A stretch of DNA of 42,626 bases from Gammaproteobacteria bacterium (GTDB lineage Bacteria; Pseudomonadota; Gammaproteobacteria; Ga0077554; Ga007554), in contig SBBG01000237.1 in the NCBI GenBank assembly GCA_005240065.1, positions 1-42,626 on the forward strand, read 5' to 3'. The notes under the pieces are model-generated. The model was given only the letters and a program-made list of their open reading frames with translations, did not search any database and was not told where the DNA came from. The position numbers were made by a program, and so were the translations under genes. This document shows positions 9,062-18,920 of the stretch, piece by piece (position 1 is the first letter of the stretch; the number at the start of each line of letters is the position of its first letter).

Positions 9062-9703
9062 TCATGGTTGTTTGACGAGGATCGTCCTCAGATAGGCGAC
9101 AACATCCTCGATTTCCTGGGCAGATAACTGTTCTCCCCATACCGGCATTACCGGCGAACGGCCCATCGCCGCTCCGCCCATCGTAATGATCATCCGTTTG
9201 TAATCATCGTTCTTGTCGCTCATGGTCAGGTTGGCGGGTGGCGGATTGAACAGCACCGAAGCGCGGCCCTTGCCGTCACCCTTCACGCCATGACAGAGCA
9301 CGCAATTGGTTTTGAATACCACCTCGCCACGGTGGGCGGAATCGCCGGTGATGCCGAGATAGGCCACTACATCGCTGATCTGTTCGTTCGACAGCTCGTC
9401 TTCCCAAGGCGGCATGTAGGGAGATTTGCCGACGGCGGGCCCACCCTTGCGGATGATTTTATCGTAGTATTCCGGCGACCGCGGTTTGATGTCCAGCGCG
9501 GCATTGCCGTAAAGTTTCGTCGCCTTGGAGGCGCCGTCGGCTCTGATACCGTGACACAGCGCGCAATAGGTTTTGAAAACGATGCCTCCGCGTATGGCGG
9601 GTTTGGATTGCGCCGCCTTTACATCCGCCTGGTCGTCAGTGGCCGATGCGCCAGTGGCGACCATGCCAAGCATCGCTATCATGAGTAGCTTTTTGGCACG
9701 CAT
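9062..9703 (-). CDS. Di-heme c-type cytochrome
   Basis: A periplasmic electron carrier of 213 residues. The start is set at the ATG at 9703 (MRAKKLLMIAMLGMVATGASA), which gives a proper signal peptide; the track's longer start adds a non-signal N-terminus. Two class I cytochrome c domains each carry a CXXCH heme site, CALCH and CVLCH. Candidate distal Met ligands occur in the repeated MPPW/MPVW segments. The two halves are clearly homologous to each other (GGIVFKTYCALCHG and RGEVVFKTNCVLCHG), so the protein is an internal duplication. It starts 5 bases after the cupredoxin stop and is last in a peroxidase-cupredoxin-cytochrome operon, where it probably carries electrons to the peroxidase. Confidence 0.92.
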   Translation of the reverse strand: MRAKKLLMIAMLGMVATGASATDDQADVKAAQSKPAIRGGIVFKTYCALCHGIRADGASKATKLYGNAALDIKPRSPEYYDKIIRKGGPAVGKSPYMPPWEDELSNEQISDVVAYLGITGDSAHRGEVVFKTNCVLCHGVKGDGKGRASVLFNPPPANLTMSDKNDDYKRMIITMGGAAMGRSPVMPVWGEQLSAQEIEDVVAYLRTILVKQP

Positions 9704-9708
9704 GCCTA

Positions 9709-10047
9709 TCACTCGACCTCGAGTTTTAATTGCATCTGCGGATGAATGGCGCACTCAATGTCGACGGTGCCCTTTTTGTCGAAAGTGACTGTGCGCGAAT
9801 CGCCCTTGGGGAAGGATCCCAGATCGAAGGTCTTCAGCTCGGACAGCGAAAAGATGTTGTGAAAAAACGGATCATGGTTCTTGAAGCGGATCGTGTCGCC
9901 GGCTTTGATTTTGAATTGCTCGATCTTCTGCCCGTTGTTGACGAAGCTTTTGTTCTGCTGACCGATCTCGTATTCGGCGGCATGTGACAAGGGCATCCAG
10001 GTGACAAGCAATAACAGCCCGGCTTTTTTGAGGTGTGACATAACCAT
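9709..10047 (-). CDS. Plastocyanin/azurin-like cupredoxin
   Basis: A 112-residue secreted protein (signal peptide MVMSHLKKAGLLLLVTWMPLSHA) with the compact fold of small type-1 copper proteins. The apparent copper ligands are His in FFHNIFS and the C-terminal set Cys, His and Met in ECAIHPQM. A ribosome site AGGAGAG lies 8 bases before the ATG. It lies 26 bases after the peroxidase gene and 5 bases before the cytochrome gene. Proteins of this size are often annotated methylamine-utilisation-like cupredoxins, but no mau genes are seen here, so a role as electron shuttle to the di-heme peroxidase is more likely. Confidence 0.88.
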   Translation of the reverse strand: MVMSHLKKAGLLLLVTWMPLSHAAEYEIGQQNKSFVNNGQKIEQFKIKAGDTIRFKNHDPFFHNIFSLSELKTFDLGSFPKGDSRTVTFDKKGTVDIECAIHPQMQLKLEVE

Positions 10048-10073
10048 TTTGATATCTCTCCTTTTAGATCGGC

Positions 10074-11108
10074 TTAGTTCGGCAGCTTAGGCACGGTGAT
10101 GGCTGTATGTTTTCCAGTGAGGGTCTTGAGGAAGGCCACCAGATCGGTCTTTTCCTGCGCGCTCAGATTGAGCGGCTTGATGTTGGGGTCGAGATTATCC
10201 TTCGCGTCGCCGCCGCGATCGTAGTGATCAACCACTTCTTCCAGGGTTCTGTAGGCGCCGTTGTGCATATAGGGCGCGGTCAGTGCGATGTCGCGCAGAG
10301 TGGGGGTCTTGAAGGCACCCTTCAGCACCTTGACCTTGCGGTGGGCGAAGCGTCCTTCATCCTCCATATCACTGGTCTTCTTCAGGCCGATATTATGGAA
10401 GCCGTTGTCGACGAAATTGAAACCCTGATGGCAGGCCGCGCAGTTGGCCTTGCCTTCGAAAATGGTAAAGCCGCGCTTGGCCGATTCGCTGATGGCGTTT
10501 TTATCTCCCTTACGCCATTTGTCGAAGGGGGCCTCGCTGGAAACCACCGTTCTTTCAAAGCTGGCGATGGCCTTGCCGATGGTCTGCTTGTTGATGCCTT
10601 CACCGGGATACGCTTTTTCGAACAGTTCCTTGTAGCCGGGGATGGCGGACAGCTCTTTCACCAGGTCATCGAGATTCTGGTCCATTTCATCCGGTGACAC
10701 GATCGGGCCGGTCGCCTGGTCTTCCAGGGTTGGTGCGCGCCCGTCCCACATCTGGATCCTGTTATAGGCGGTGTTGAGCACGGTGGGGGTTGCCCGGGGC
10801 AGGGTTTTCATGCCGACACCGATCGCCGTCGGCAGGCCGTCAGACCAGGCCAGCGCCGGGTTGTGGCAGGTTGCGCAACTGATCCAGTTGGAGCCCGACA
10901 TGCGCGGATCGAAGAAGAGTATCTTGCCAAGCTCGACCCGGTCGGGCGTCATTTGGTTATTGGCCGGCGCCGGTACGATGTCGGGGCGCAGATATTGATC
11001 GCCTTCCTCTGTGCCGCCGAAGGGTGAATAGAAAAGGCTCGATACGCCGAGTGCGGCGGCGGCGATGACGCCTATCTGGTTTTTCCTGTGGGTTTGGGGG
11101 TGTTTCAC
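10074..11108 (-). CDS. Di-heme cytochrome c peroxidase (CcpA/MauG superfamily)
   Basis: A periplasmic enzyme that reduces hydrogen peroxide to water with electrons from small carriers. I prefer the GTG start at 11108, which follows AGGAGG at 8 bases, over the track's ATG at 11147. The product is 344 residues with an N-terminal hydrophobic segment (IGVIAAAALGVSSLF). Two heme sites are seen, CATCH near residue 80 and CAACH near 223. The inter-heme Trp is in MWDGRAPTLEDQA, the peroxidatic-side loop has VSPDEM, and the probable high-potential Met ligand is in APYMHNG. The Met favours a bacterial CcpA over MauG, which uses Tyr. Only about 62 bp separate the start from a miniature element, so the native promoter has probably been altered. 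Confidence 0.93.
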   Translation of the reverse strand: MKHPQTHRKNQIGVIAAAALGVSSLFYSPFGGTEEGDQYLRPDIVPAPANNQMTPDRVELGKILFFDPRMSGSNWISCATCHNPALAWSDGLPTAIGVGMKTLPRATPTVLNTAYNRIQMWDGRAPTLEDQATGPIVSPDEMDQNLDDLVKELSAIPGYKELFEKAYPGEGINKQTIGKAIASFERTVVSSEAPFDKWRKGDKNAISESAKRGFTIFEGKANCAACHQGFNFVDNGFHNIGLKKTSDMEDEGRFAHRKVKVLKGAFKTPTLRDIALTAPYMHNGAYRTLEEVVDHYDRGGDAKDNLDPNIKPLNLSAQEKTDLVAFLKTLTGKHTAITVPKLPN

Positions 11109-11170
11109 TGTGGCTTCCTCCTGTGGAATAGGTGTTTTCGGAATCATCCTAAAAACGGCGGTGGCTTATA

Positions 11171-11334
11171 GGGCACTTCTAAAAATCCGCTGAAGCCGCG
11201 ATGGCTACAACAGGGGGCGCTCAAAATGCGGGGCCGGGAAGCGGCCAGACTCCGTGTACACTCCGCTTTTGGGTGCCCCATTCATATAAAGGGCGCCTTG
11301 CCCTCGCGCCTTGATCGAATTTTTAGAAGTGCCC
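11171..11334. mobile_element. 164-bp MITE-like element, copy 1, inserted at an MCP stop codon
   Basis: The left end GGGCACTTCTAAAAATCC and the reverse complement of the right end GGGCACTTCTAAAAATTC give terminal inverted repeats of at least 16 bp. It is flanked by TATA on both sides (11167-11170 and 11335-11338). It has no ORF of note. In reverse orientation it is highly similar to the element at 15306-15499, including the core GCGGAGTGTACACGGA and CGGCCCCGCATTTTGAGC. It separates ccpA from the end of the MCP gene. Confidence 0.82.
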
Positions 11335-12956
11335 TATAGCTTGAATTCGTCGACGACGTTGTTCAGATCCACCGCCGACGAGTTCAAGGTATGCGCCAGA
11401 TTGTTCAGTATATCGGTTTGGGTGCTGGTCTCTTTGCTCAATTCGAGCAGGCCGTTGATCGATGCATTGATGCCGTTCACCGCCTTTTCCTGTTCGCTGA
11501 TCAGATCGACCACCTCTATCATGGCATTGCTCATCAGGCTGGTTTGTGTGCTGCTGGTTGCGGTTTCGTCGGCGACATTTTGCAGCCGAGTGATATTCTG
11601 ATGCGCTTCCGTGACAGAGCTTTCCAGCAGCCCGACAGTCGTTTTCACGCTGTTGGAGATGGTCTCCACAGAGGTGGATATTTCTCCTGTAGCGTCTTCG
11701 GTGCGGCGCGCCAGGGCTCTGACTTCATCGGCCACCACCGCAAAGCCGCGCCCTTGCTCGCCGGCGCGCGCCGCCTCGATCGCGGCGTTCAGCGCCAGCA
11801 GATTGGTTTGGGCTGAGATGTCTCGGATGGTTTTGGTGATGGTGGTGATGGTCTCCGCCGCCCTAGCGAGGTTGCGCGTGCCCGCTGCAGTGTTTTCCAT
11901 GCTTTGCTGGAAACGTTCGAAACTGATCACGGCTTCCCTGATCTGCGCGGCGTTTTGCTGTGCGCTTTCCGATGTTCCGCGCGCTTTTTGCACCACCTGC
12001 TCCAATTGTGCTACCGCCTGATTGGTTTTGTCGAGCGCGGTGCTGATATCGTCCTTGATGTCCTTGATGCTGCCGTGCAGCGTCGTCGAAACGCCATGAA
12101 TTTGATCCGCAGCATGGGTGACATCCCGCGCTTTTCCCGTCAGATGATCGGCGCCCTGATATATCTTGCCGATGATGTCGTGCAGTTTGTCCACGGTTTT
12201 CGACATGGCGCTGACCGTTCTGCCGATCTCGTCGTTGCCCATGCTCGCAGGCCGGCTGCGTAGATCGCCTGCCGCCAGCGCCGCCATGGCGTTCTCCAGC
12301 AAGGACAACGGCCGGGTAACGAGGCGCGCGGCGAAGAAGCTGATGATGAGTCCCAGCACGATGCCGGCCCCTGCCAGGATGCCCAGCATAACGATGACGC
12401 GATGACCATCCTCCATCTGCTGGGTCATCCGATAGTTCAATGTCTTGCGTTCCTTCGTGACGAGGTTACCCGACAGCTCCTCGACACGATTCATGGTGCC
12501 GAGCATTTCCTTGGTCTTTTCCGTCGCCAAGGTGTCGTCGTTTGCCCGAGCGGCCTTGATGATTTCAAGCGCCGTGGGTTTCATCTCCGCGACCAGTTTG
12601 ACGAGTTCTTCGACCTCGGATTCGCCCTTTAGCGTGGCGCCCAGATTTTGGATATTCTCATCCAGTAGCGAAGAGGCCTTGATGGCCGACAGGGCAGCTC
12701 GGCGGATGTCTGTCGGTTCCTGGGCAGCGATGATCTGCGCCTGGGCTCTGCCCATCGCAAGGATCGCGACCTGGGCATTGGCCGCCGCTTCGACACGCTG
12801 CTGCGATTCGCCGAGCGCCGCCTGCATGGAAGTGTTCTGATGATAGATGGTGTAACCGCCGAACAGACCGACGGCGGCGATACCCAAAACAAAGATTCCG
12901 GAAAGACCGAGAATCTTCTTCCGCCAACCGATGTTGGCCAACCACTTTTCCAGCAT
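11334..12956 (-). CDS. Methyl-accepting chemotaxis protein
   Basis: A second membrane chemoreceptor, 540 residues. Membrane segment 1 spans about residues 14-36 and is followed by a helical periplasmic domain of about 150 residues, membrane segment 2 ([22 protein letters not shown]), a HAMP domain beginning at [14 protein letters not shown], and the signalling coiled coil with tip [20 protein letters not shown] near residue 380. There is no C-terminal CheR-docking pentapeptide. The start follows AGCAGGTGATAT. A sigma-28-like promoter lies about 50-75 bp upstream. The TAG stop is built from the target duplication plus the first base of a miniature element; before insertion it would have been TAA at the same codon, so the protein is unchanged. 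Confidence 0.95.
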   Translation of the reverse strand: MLEKWLANIGWRKKILGLSGIFVLGIAAVGLFGGYTIYHQNTSMQAALGESQQRVEAAANAQVAILAMGRAQAQIIAAQEPTDIRRAALSAIKASSLLDENIQNLGATLKGESEVEELVKLVAEMKPTALEIIKAARANDDTLATEKTKEMLGTMNRVEELSGNLVTKERKTLNYRMTQQMEDGHRVIVMLGILAGAGIVLGLIISFFAARLVTRPLSLLENAMAALAAGDLRSRPASMGNDEIGRTVSAMSKTVDKLHDIIGKIYQGADHLTGKARDVTHAADQIHGVSTTLHGSIKDIKDDISTALDKTNQAVAQLEQVVQKARGTSESAQQNAAQIREAVISFERFQQSMENTAAGTRNLARAAETITTITKTIRDISAQTNLLALNAAIEAARAGEQGRGFAVVADEVRALARRTEDATGEISTSVETISNSVKTTVGLLESSVTEAHQNITRLQNVADETATSSTQTSLMSNAMIEVVDLISEQEKAVNGINASINGLLELSKETSTQTDILNNLAHTLNSSAVDLNNVVDEFKL

Positions 12957-13004
12957 ATATCACCTGCTTTATGTCGCTCATGACAAATAATATCGACAGA
13001 TTCG

Positions 13005-13031
13005 TTAGCGGTGGTGTGTTCAGAAACTTTA
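13005..13031 (-). promoter_or_regulatory. Sigma-28 (FliA) type promoter of the second MCP
   Basis: On the minus strand: TAAAGTTT (13031-13024), 11 bases, ACCGCTAA (13012-13005). The -35 half matches the flagellar consensus fully and the -10 half matches 6 of 8, with exact spacing. It lies upstream of the MCP start at 12956. Confidence 0.75.
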
Positions 13032-13094
13032 GCCGGGATTTGCAAAGGTCACGAGCGGGTAAGGAGTGTCAGAGTGAACATGAAAGCCACAGAC

Positions 13095-13126
13095 AAAAAA
13101 AGCCCCGCCATCGCTGACGGGGCTTT
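13095..13126 (-). terminator. Rho-independent terminator of groESL
   Basis: On the minus strand AAAGCCCCG, a 10-base loop, CGGGGCTTT, followed directly by a run of T. It lies 28 bases after the groEL stop and is a textbook intrinsic terminator. Confidence 0.92.
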
Positions 13127-13153
13127 CAGGTACGGCGATAAAGCGAGACAGGC

Positions 13154-14821
<1,668 letters not shown>

Positions 14822-14848
14822 TTACCAGGAAAACGTCGGCTGACGGGA

Positions 14849-15139
14849 TCAGCCTTCGATGATGCCCATGATGTCTTCTTCGCGCATAACCAGCAGTTCC
14901 TGGCCTTCGACCTTCACCTCGGTGCCGGAATATTTGCCGAACAGCACCTTGTCGCCTGCCTTTACTTCCAGCGGACGCAGATCGCCGTTGTCCAGGACCT
15001 TGCCTTTGCCCACTGCGACCACTTCGCCGCGGATAGGCTTCTCGGTGGCGCTGTCGGGGATGACGATGCCGCCAGCGGATTTGCGCTCTTCTTCCAGGCG
15101 GCGGATAATGACGCGATCGTATAAAGGACGGATGTTCAT
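14849..15139 (-). CDS. groES: Co-chaperonin GroES (Hsp10)
   Basis: GroES caps the GroEL ring and encloses the folding chamber. The track starts at 15226, inside the CIRCE operator, but the family N-terminus is [14 protein letters not shown], giving an ATG at 15139 and 96 residues. AGGGAG lies 9 bases before it. The mobile loop ([16 protein letters not shown]) and the conserved segments [10 protein letters not shown] and [11 protein letters not shown] are present. It is first in the groESL operon and is regulated by the CIRCE element about 80 bases upstream. Confidence 0.98.
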   Translation of the reverse strand: MNIRPLYDRVIIRRLEEERKSAGGIVIPDSATEKPIRGEVVAVGKGKVLDNGDLRPLEVKAGDKVLFGKYSGTEVKVEGQELLVMREEDIMGIIEG

Positions 15140-15219
15140 TCGTTTCAGCTCCCTGTAAATGAAATTGACAGGCCGACGCGGGTGCGCGGCCACGAGGTTG
15201 AACACCGGTAGCGAGGGCG

Positions 15220-15246
15220 TTAGCACTCTCTATCGGCGAGTGCTAA
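15220..15246. promoter_or_regulatory. CIRCE operator (HrcA binding site) of groESL
   Basis: TTAGCACTC, 9 bases, GAGTGCTAA: a perfect match to the CIRCE inverted repeat bound by the heat-shock repressor HrcA. It lies directly downstream of the groES -10 element, so a bound repressor would block initiation. The organism should therefore encode HrcA, which is outside this window. Confidence 0.95.
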
Positions 15247-15248
15247 CA

Positions 15249-15276
15249 ATGATAATCGGCAAAATTTCCGAGTCAA
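15249..15276 (-). promoter_or_regulatory. groESL sigma-70 type promoter
   Basis: On the minus strand TTGACT (15276-15271), 16 bases, TATCAT (15254-15249), followed at once by the CIRCE operator. The TTGAC core and the vegetative-type -10 suggest the main control is HrcA repression, not sigma-32. Confidence 0.7.
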
Positions 15277-15305
15277 GGGGTTTTTGCAAAAAAACTCGTT
15301 CTTTA

Positions 15306-15499
15306 GGGCGCTTCTAAAAATTGGATCAAGGAGCGAAGGCAAGGCACCCTATTAAAGGCAAAGTGCCCTTACATAGGATGGGGCGCGGAAAAGCGGAGTG
15401 TACACGGAATCTGCCGCTTCTCGGCCCCGCATTTTGAGCGCCCCCTGTTAATAAGGGCAGCACCGCTATCGCAGTTTCAGCAGATTTTTAGAAGTGCCC
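15306..15499. mobile_element. 194-bp MITE-like element, copy 2, inverted relative to copy 1
   Basis: The ends are GGGCGCTTCTAAAAATTGG and, in reverse complement, GGGCACTTCTAAAAATCTG. TTTA flanks both sides (15302-15305 and 15500-15503), a 4-bp target duplication like the TATA of copy 1. Its sequence matches the reverse complement of copy 1 over most of its length but has about 30 extra bases near the left third. It sits between the groES promoter and cutA, with only 35 bp from its right end to the cutA ATG. Confidence 0.82.
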
Positions 15500-15534
15500 T
15501 TTATCCCTGGGGCCGAATACAGTATCTTTTTATT

Positions 15535-15867
15535 ATGGCCGGAAAATACCACATCGTTCTGACCACTTGCCCTACCCCGGAAAGCGCCGAAATCCTGGCC
15601 AATGCCTTGGTGGATCGGGGGCTGGCGGGCTGCGTCAACGTCCTGCCTGCGATGCGCTCGATTTATTACTGGAAAGGAAAGCGCGAGAGTGGCGAGGAGC
15701 ATTTGTTGCTGATTAAGTCGCGGGCGGAAGCATATCCAGACATCGAAAGCATTATCCGGGAAACGCATCCCTATGAACTTCCGGAGATTATCGCTGTCTC
15801 CATTGATGCCGGGCTGGACGCCTATCTGTCCTGGATTGATGGTGCCAAAGAGAGATATAGAGCGTGA
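15535..15867 (+). CDS. cutA: Divalent-cation tolerance protein CutA
   Basis: CutA1 is a small, very stable trimeric protein linked to copper and other divalent metal tolerance; its exact biochemical role is unclear. The 110 residues show the family pattern: IVLTTCPTPESAEILANALVDRGLAGCVNVLP, IYYWKGKRESGEEHLLLIKS, and HPYELPEIIAVSID. There is no clear ribosome-binding site before the ATG. The stop overlaps the dsbD start by four bases, so the two are translationally coupled, as is common in gammaproteobacteria. A miniature element ends 35 bp upstream, so its promoter has probably changed. Confidence 0.95.
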   Translation: MAGKYHIVLTTCPTPESAEILANALVDRGLAGCVNVLPAMRSIYYWKGKRESGEEHLLLIKSRAEAYPDIESIIRETHPYELPEIIAVSIDAGLDAYLSWIDGAKERYRA

Positions 15868-17735
15868 ATAGGCTGTTCCCCATAGTATGGTTTCTTGCCG
15901 CTATTCTGGTCATGCCGGCGGGTTATGCCGACGAGCCGGCCGCTTCGGGCGTCATGGGTGCGATTTCCTCCTTGGGCGAGCGTCTTGGCTTGAAGAAAGC
16001 GGACGAAAAATTCCTTGAGCCCGACCGCGCCTTCGTCCTTTCCGTCGATGCCGTCAACGGTGGCACGGTGCGTGCACGCTGGGATATCGCGGAAGGGTAT
16101 TATCTGTACAAGAATAAATTCGGCTTCGATGTGAAAGACGCGCCGGGCGTCAGTCTGGGTAGGTTCAACGCGCCGCCGGGGCAATTCAAGAGCGATCCCA
16201 ATTTCGGTCAGGTGGAGGTTTATCATGATCAGGTTGTCATTAACCTGCCTGTGGCGCGCGCTCCGGCGGCGCCCGCCAATATCATGCTCGAGGCGCGTTA
16301 CCAGGGTTGCGCCGACGCCGGCTTCTGTTATCCGCCGATTACCAAGCAGATTGCTCTGACCTTGCCCTCCGGGGCTTCCGCTTTCGCTCCGGCGGCCGGA
16401 GCCGCTGCTGACCTTCCCGAGCAGGACCGTTATGCCCGTTCGCTGGCGAGTGGCGACACGGCGCTGACCTTGCTCAGTTTCTTCGGTGTTGGCCTGCTAT
16501 TGGCGTTCACGCCCTGCATGTTCCCGATGATCCCCATTTTGTCGAGCATCATCGTTGGCCAGGGCGAGCGGGTTGGCGCACGCCGCGCCTTCACCTTGTC
16601 GCTGTCCTACGTGCTGGCGATGGCTGTGGCCTATACCGTGGCCGGTGTCCTGGCGGGGTTATTCGGCGGCAATCTCCAGGCGGTGTTCCAGAATCCCTGG
16701 ATCCTGGGCAGTTTTGCCGCGGTGTTCGTGCTGCTGGCCTTGTCGATGTTCGGTTTTTACGATTTGCAGCTTCCTGCGAGCTGGCAAGGCAAGCTGGCGA
16801 CACTGAGCAACCGGCAGCGTGGCGGCAGTCATGCCGGGGTGGCGGTGATGGGCCTGTTGTCGGCGTTGATCGTCGGGCCGTGTATCGCCGCGCCGCTGGC
16901 AGGGGCGCTGATATATATCGGCCAGTCGGGCGATGCCGTGCTGGGCGGCACGGCGCTGTTCGCGCTGAGTCTGGGGATGGGCATACCGCTGCTGGTGATC
17001 GGCGCTTCGGCGGGCAAGTTGTTGCCCAAGGCGGGCGACTGGATGAACGCCATCAAGGCGGTGTTCGGCGTGATGCTGCTGGCGGTGGCGATCTGGATGC
17101 TGGAGCGGATCATCCCGGCGCAGGTGACGATGGTGCTATGGGCTGTTTTACTTATCATCTCCGCCGTTTATATGGGCGCGCTGACCAAGCTCCCTCCCGA
17201 GGCTGGCGGCTGGAGCAAACTATGGAAAGGGACGGGACTGGTGATGCTGATCTACGGCGGCTTGCTGATGTTCGGCGCGGCGGGCGGCGGCAGCGATGTG
17301 TTGCAGCCGTTGCGCGGCACACAGTTCACCGGCGGCGCCGGGCTCTCCGCAGCGGAGCGTCCCTTGCCGTTCAAACCCGTCAAGGGGCTGGCGGGGTTGA
17401 ACCGCGAGATTGAGCTGGCGGTGGCTTCCGGCAAGCCGGTGATGCTCGATTTCTATGCCGATTGGTGCGTGTCCTGCAAGGAAATGGAGAAAAAGACCTT
17501 TGCCGATGCCGGTGTGCGGCAGATGCTCGCGAATGTGGTGTTGTTGCAGGCGGATGTCACCGCCAACGATGCAGAAGATCAGGCGCTGCTCAAGCGGTAC
17601 GGGCTGTTCGGTCCGCCCTCGATCCTGTTCTTCGGCTCCGATGGCCAGGAGCGTCGCGATCGACGTCTGATGGGATTTTTGGAAGCGAATGAGTTTCGTG
17701 CCCATTTGTCTTCGGCATTGGCTATTGGAAAGTAA
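15864..17735 (+). CDS. dsbD: Thiol:disulfide interchange protein DsbD
   Basis: DsbD moves electrons from cytoplasmic thioredoxin across the inner membrane to periplasmic reductases such as DsbC, CcmG and TlpA. The 623 residues carry a signal peptide, an N-terminal alpha domain with its redox Cys pair (QGCADAGFCYPP), an eight-helix membrane domain with one redox Cys in FTPCMFPM and the other in VGPCIAAPL, and a C-terminal thioredoxin-like domain with ADWCVSCKEME. All six functional cysteines are present. The GTG start overlaps the cutA stop (GTGA). A TlpA-like gene follows by 8 bases and is a likely partner. Confidence 0.96.
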   Translation: MNRLFPIVWFLAAILVMPAGYADEPAASGVMGAISSLGERLGLKKADEKFLEPDRAFVLSVDAVNGGTVRARWDIAEGYYLYKNKFGFDVKDAPGVSLGRFNAPPGQFKSDPNFGQVEVYHDQVVINLPVARAPAAPANIMLEARYQGCADAGFCYPPITKQIALTLPSGASAFAPAAGAAADLPEQDRYARSLASGDTALTLLSFFGVGLLLAFTPCMFPMIPILSSIIVGQGERVGARRAFTLSLSYVLAMAVAYTVAGVLAGLFGGNLQAVFQNPWILGSFAAVFVLLALSMFGFYDLQLPASWQGKLATLSNRQRGGSHAGVAVMGLLSALIVGPCIAAPLAGALIYIGQSGDAVLGGTALFALSLGMGIPLLVIGASAGKLLPKAGDWMNAIKAVFGVMLLAVAIWMLERIIPAQVTMVLWAVLLIISAVYMGALTKLPPEAGGWSKLWKGTGLVMLIYGGLLMFGAAGGGSDVLQPLRGTQFTGGAGLSAAERPLPFKPVKGLAGLNREIELAVASGKPVMLDFYADWCVSCKEMEKKTFADAGVRQMLANVVLLQADVTANDAEDQALLKRYGLFGPPSILFFGSDGQERRDRRLMGFLEANEFRAHLSSALAIGK

Positions 17736-17743
17736 GTTGGAAC

Positions 17744-18313
17744 ATGAAAAAGACAACATTGATATTGGGCGCGACATTGCTTTTTGCGCTGGGCGCCTGG
17801 GGCAGCAAATACCTCTATGGCGTACTCGATGAAGTAACCCCCGAGGCCATGGCGGCGGAAAAGCGGCCGGCGCCCGCCATGCAGGGATCCAATCCGGTTC
17901 GTCCGCTCTTCGCCTTGCCCGACATGGATGGTGTGTCGCGCAATATCAAAGGCTGGGATGGCAAGGTGTTGGTGATCAACTTCTGGGCGACCTGGTGTCC
18001 GCCCTGTTTGCGCGAGATGCCGGCCTTCATTGACTTGCAGAAGAAATATGGCCCGCAGGGATTACAATTCATCGGCGTGGCGTTCGACGACGTGGAGGCG
18101 ATCCAGGGATTTCTGAAATCCTCCAAAATGCGCATCAACTACCCGATCCTGGTGGGGGAGGACGATGCCATGGTGATCGCCGAGCAGTATGGCAATACGA
18201 TGGGGGTATTGCCTTACACCGTGATCGTCGATCGCAAAAGCCGGGTTGTCTACGGCCAGATGGGCGAAATATCGCGCTCGCTGGCGGAACAGACCATTAA
18301 GCCGTTATTGTAG
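17744..18313 (+). CDS. TlpA/ResA-type periplasmic thioredoxin
   Basis: A 189-residue protein with an N-terminal membrane anchor or signal (TTLILGATLLFALGAWG) and a thioredoxin-like domain of the TlpA/ResA/AhpC-TSA class. The active site is WATWCPPCLREM and the cis-Pro loop is GVLPYTVIVD, the normal arrangement for a reductase of apocytochrome c or other periplasmic disulfides. It starts 8 bases after dsbD, which would supply its electrons. With several c-type cytochromes in the window, a cytochrome-maturation role is reasonable, but other disulfide substrates are possible. Confidence 0.92.
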   Translation: MKKTTLILGATLLFALGAWGSKYLYGVLDEVTPEAMAAEKRPAPAMQGSNPVRPLFALPDMDGVSRNIKGWDGKVLVINFWATWCPPCLREMPAFIDLQKKYGPQGLQFIGVAFDDVEAIQGFLKSSKMRINYPILVGEDDAMVIAEQYGNTMGVLPYTVIVDRKSRVVYGQMGEISRSLAEQTIKPLL

Positions 18314-18448
18314 GCTTTCTCTGATTCCTGAACAAAATTGACGGTATTTGCGTCAAACGTTCGGCAATTCCCGCTGATCTGGACAAAATTTCTTTTGCCG
18401 TGCAAAATGACCCCTTGCCTGATTCGGGTAGAGGGATACAAGATAAAA

Positions 18449-18889
18449 ATGGCGAAAATACTCGTCCTGAATGGTCCCAATCTCAACCTGCTGGGAACCC
18501 GCGAGCCAGAGCATTACGGCCGGGAGACGCTGGCCGGGATCAACGCGCGCCTGGAGCAAGCCGCGCAGGCGGCAGGGCATACCTTGGCCAGTTTTCAAAG
18601 CAACGCCGAGCACGCGCTGGTGGAGCGAGTGCATGCCGCCCAAGGCGAGGCGGTAGCGTTCATTATCATCAATCCGGCCGCATTCACCCATACCAGCGTG
18701 GCGTTGCGCGATGCGCTGAGCGCCGTCGGCATACCGTTCATCGAAGTGCATTTGTCGAATGTGCACGCGCGTGAGGCGTTTCGCCGTCACTCCTATTTTT
18801 CCGATCTCGCGGTTGGCGTCATCAGCGGTCTGGGCGCGCAGAGCTACGAACTTGCCTTACAGGCCGCGCTGGCGCGGCTTGGCGGCTAA
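18449..18889 (+). CDS. aroQ: Type II 3-dehydroquinate dehydratase
   Basis: Catalyses dehydration of 3-dehydroquinate to 3-dehydroshikimate in the shikimate pathway. Homology begins at [24 protein letters not shown], so the start is the ATG at 18449, not 18338; AGAGGG is the likely ribosome site. The product has 146 residues, normal for the dodecameric type II enzyme. Motifs: NGPNLNLLG, the active-site Tyr in [33 protein letters not shown] and the His in [11 protein letters not shown]. The order aroQ-accB-accC-prmA is conserved in gammaproteobacteria. Confidence 0.97.
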   Translation: MAKILVLNGPNLNLLGTREPEHYGRETLAGINARLEQAAQAAGHTLASFQSNAEHALVERVHAAQGEAVAFIIINPAAFTHTSVALRDALSAVGIPFIEVHLSNVHAREAFRRHSYFSDLAVGVISGLGAQSYELALQAALARLGG

Positions 18890-18920
18890 ACCTTGGATAT
18901 AGATATTTTGTGGATCAATT

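Noticed and set aside
18338-18356. TTGACG-N7-CGTCAA palindrome upstream of aroQ
   Set aside because: Could be an operator or a -35 element, but the half-sites are only 6 bases, no matching -10 follows at normal spacing, and I know of no regulator with this site.
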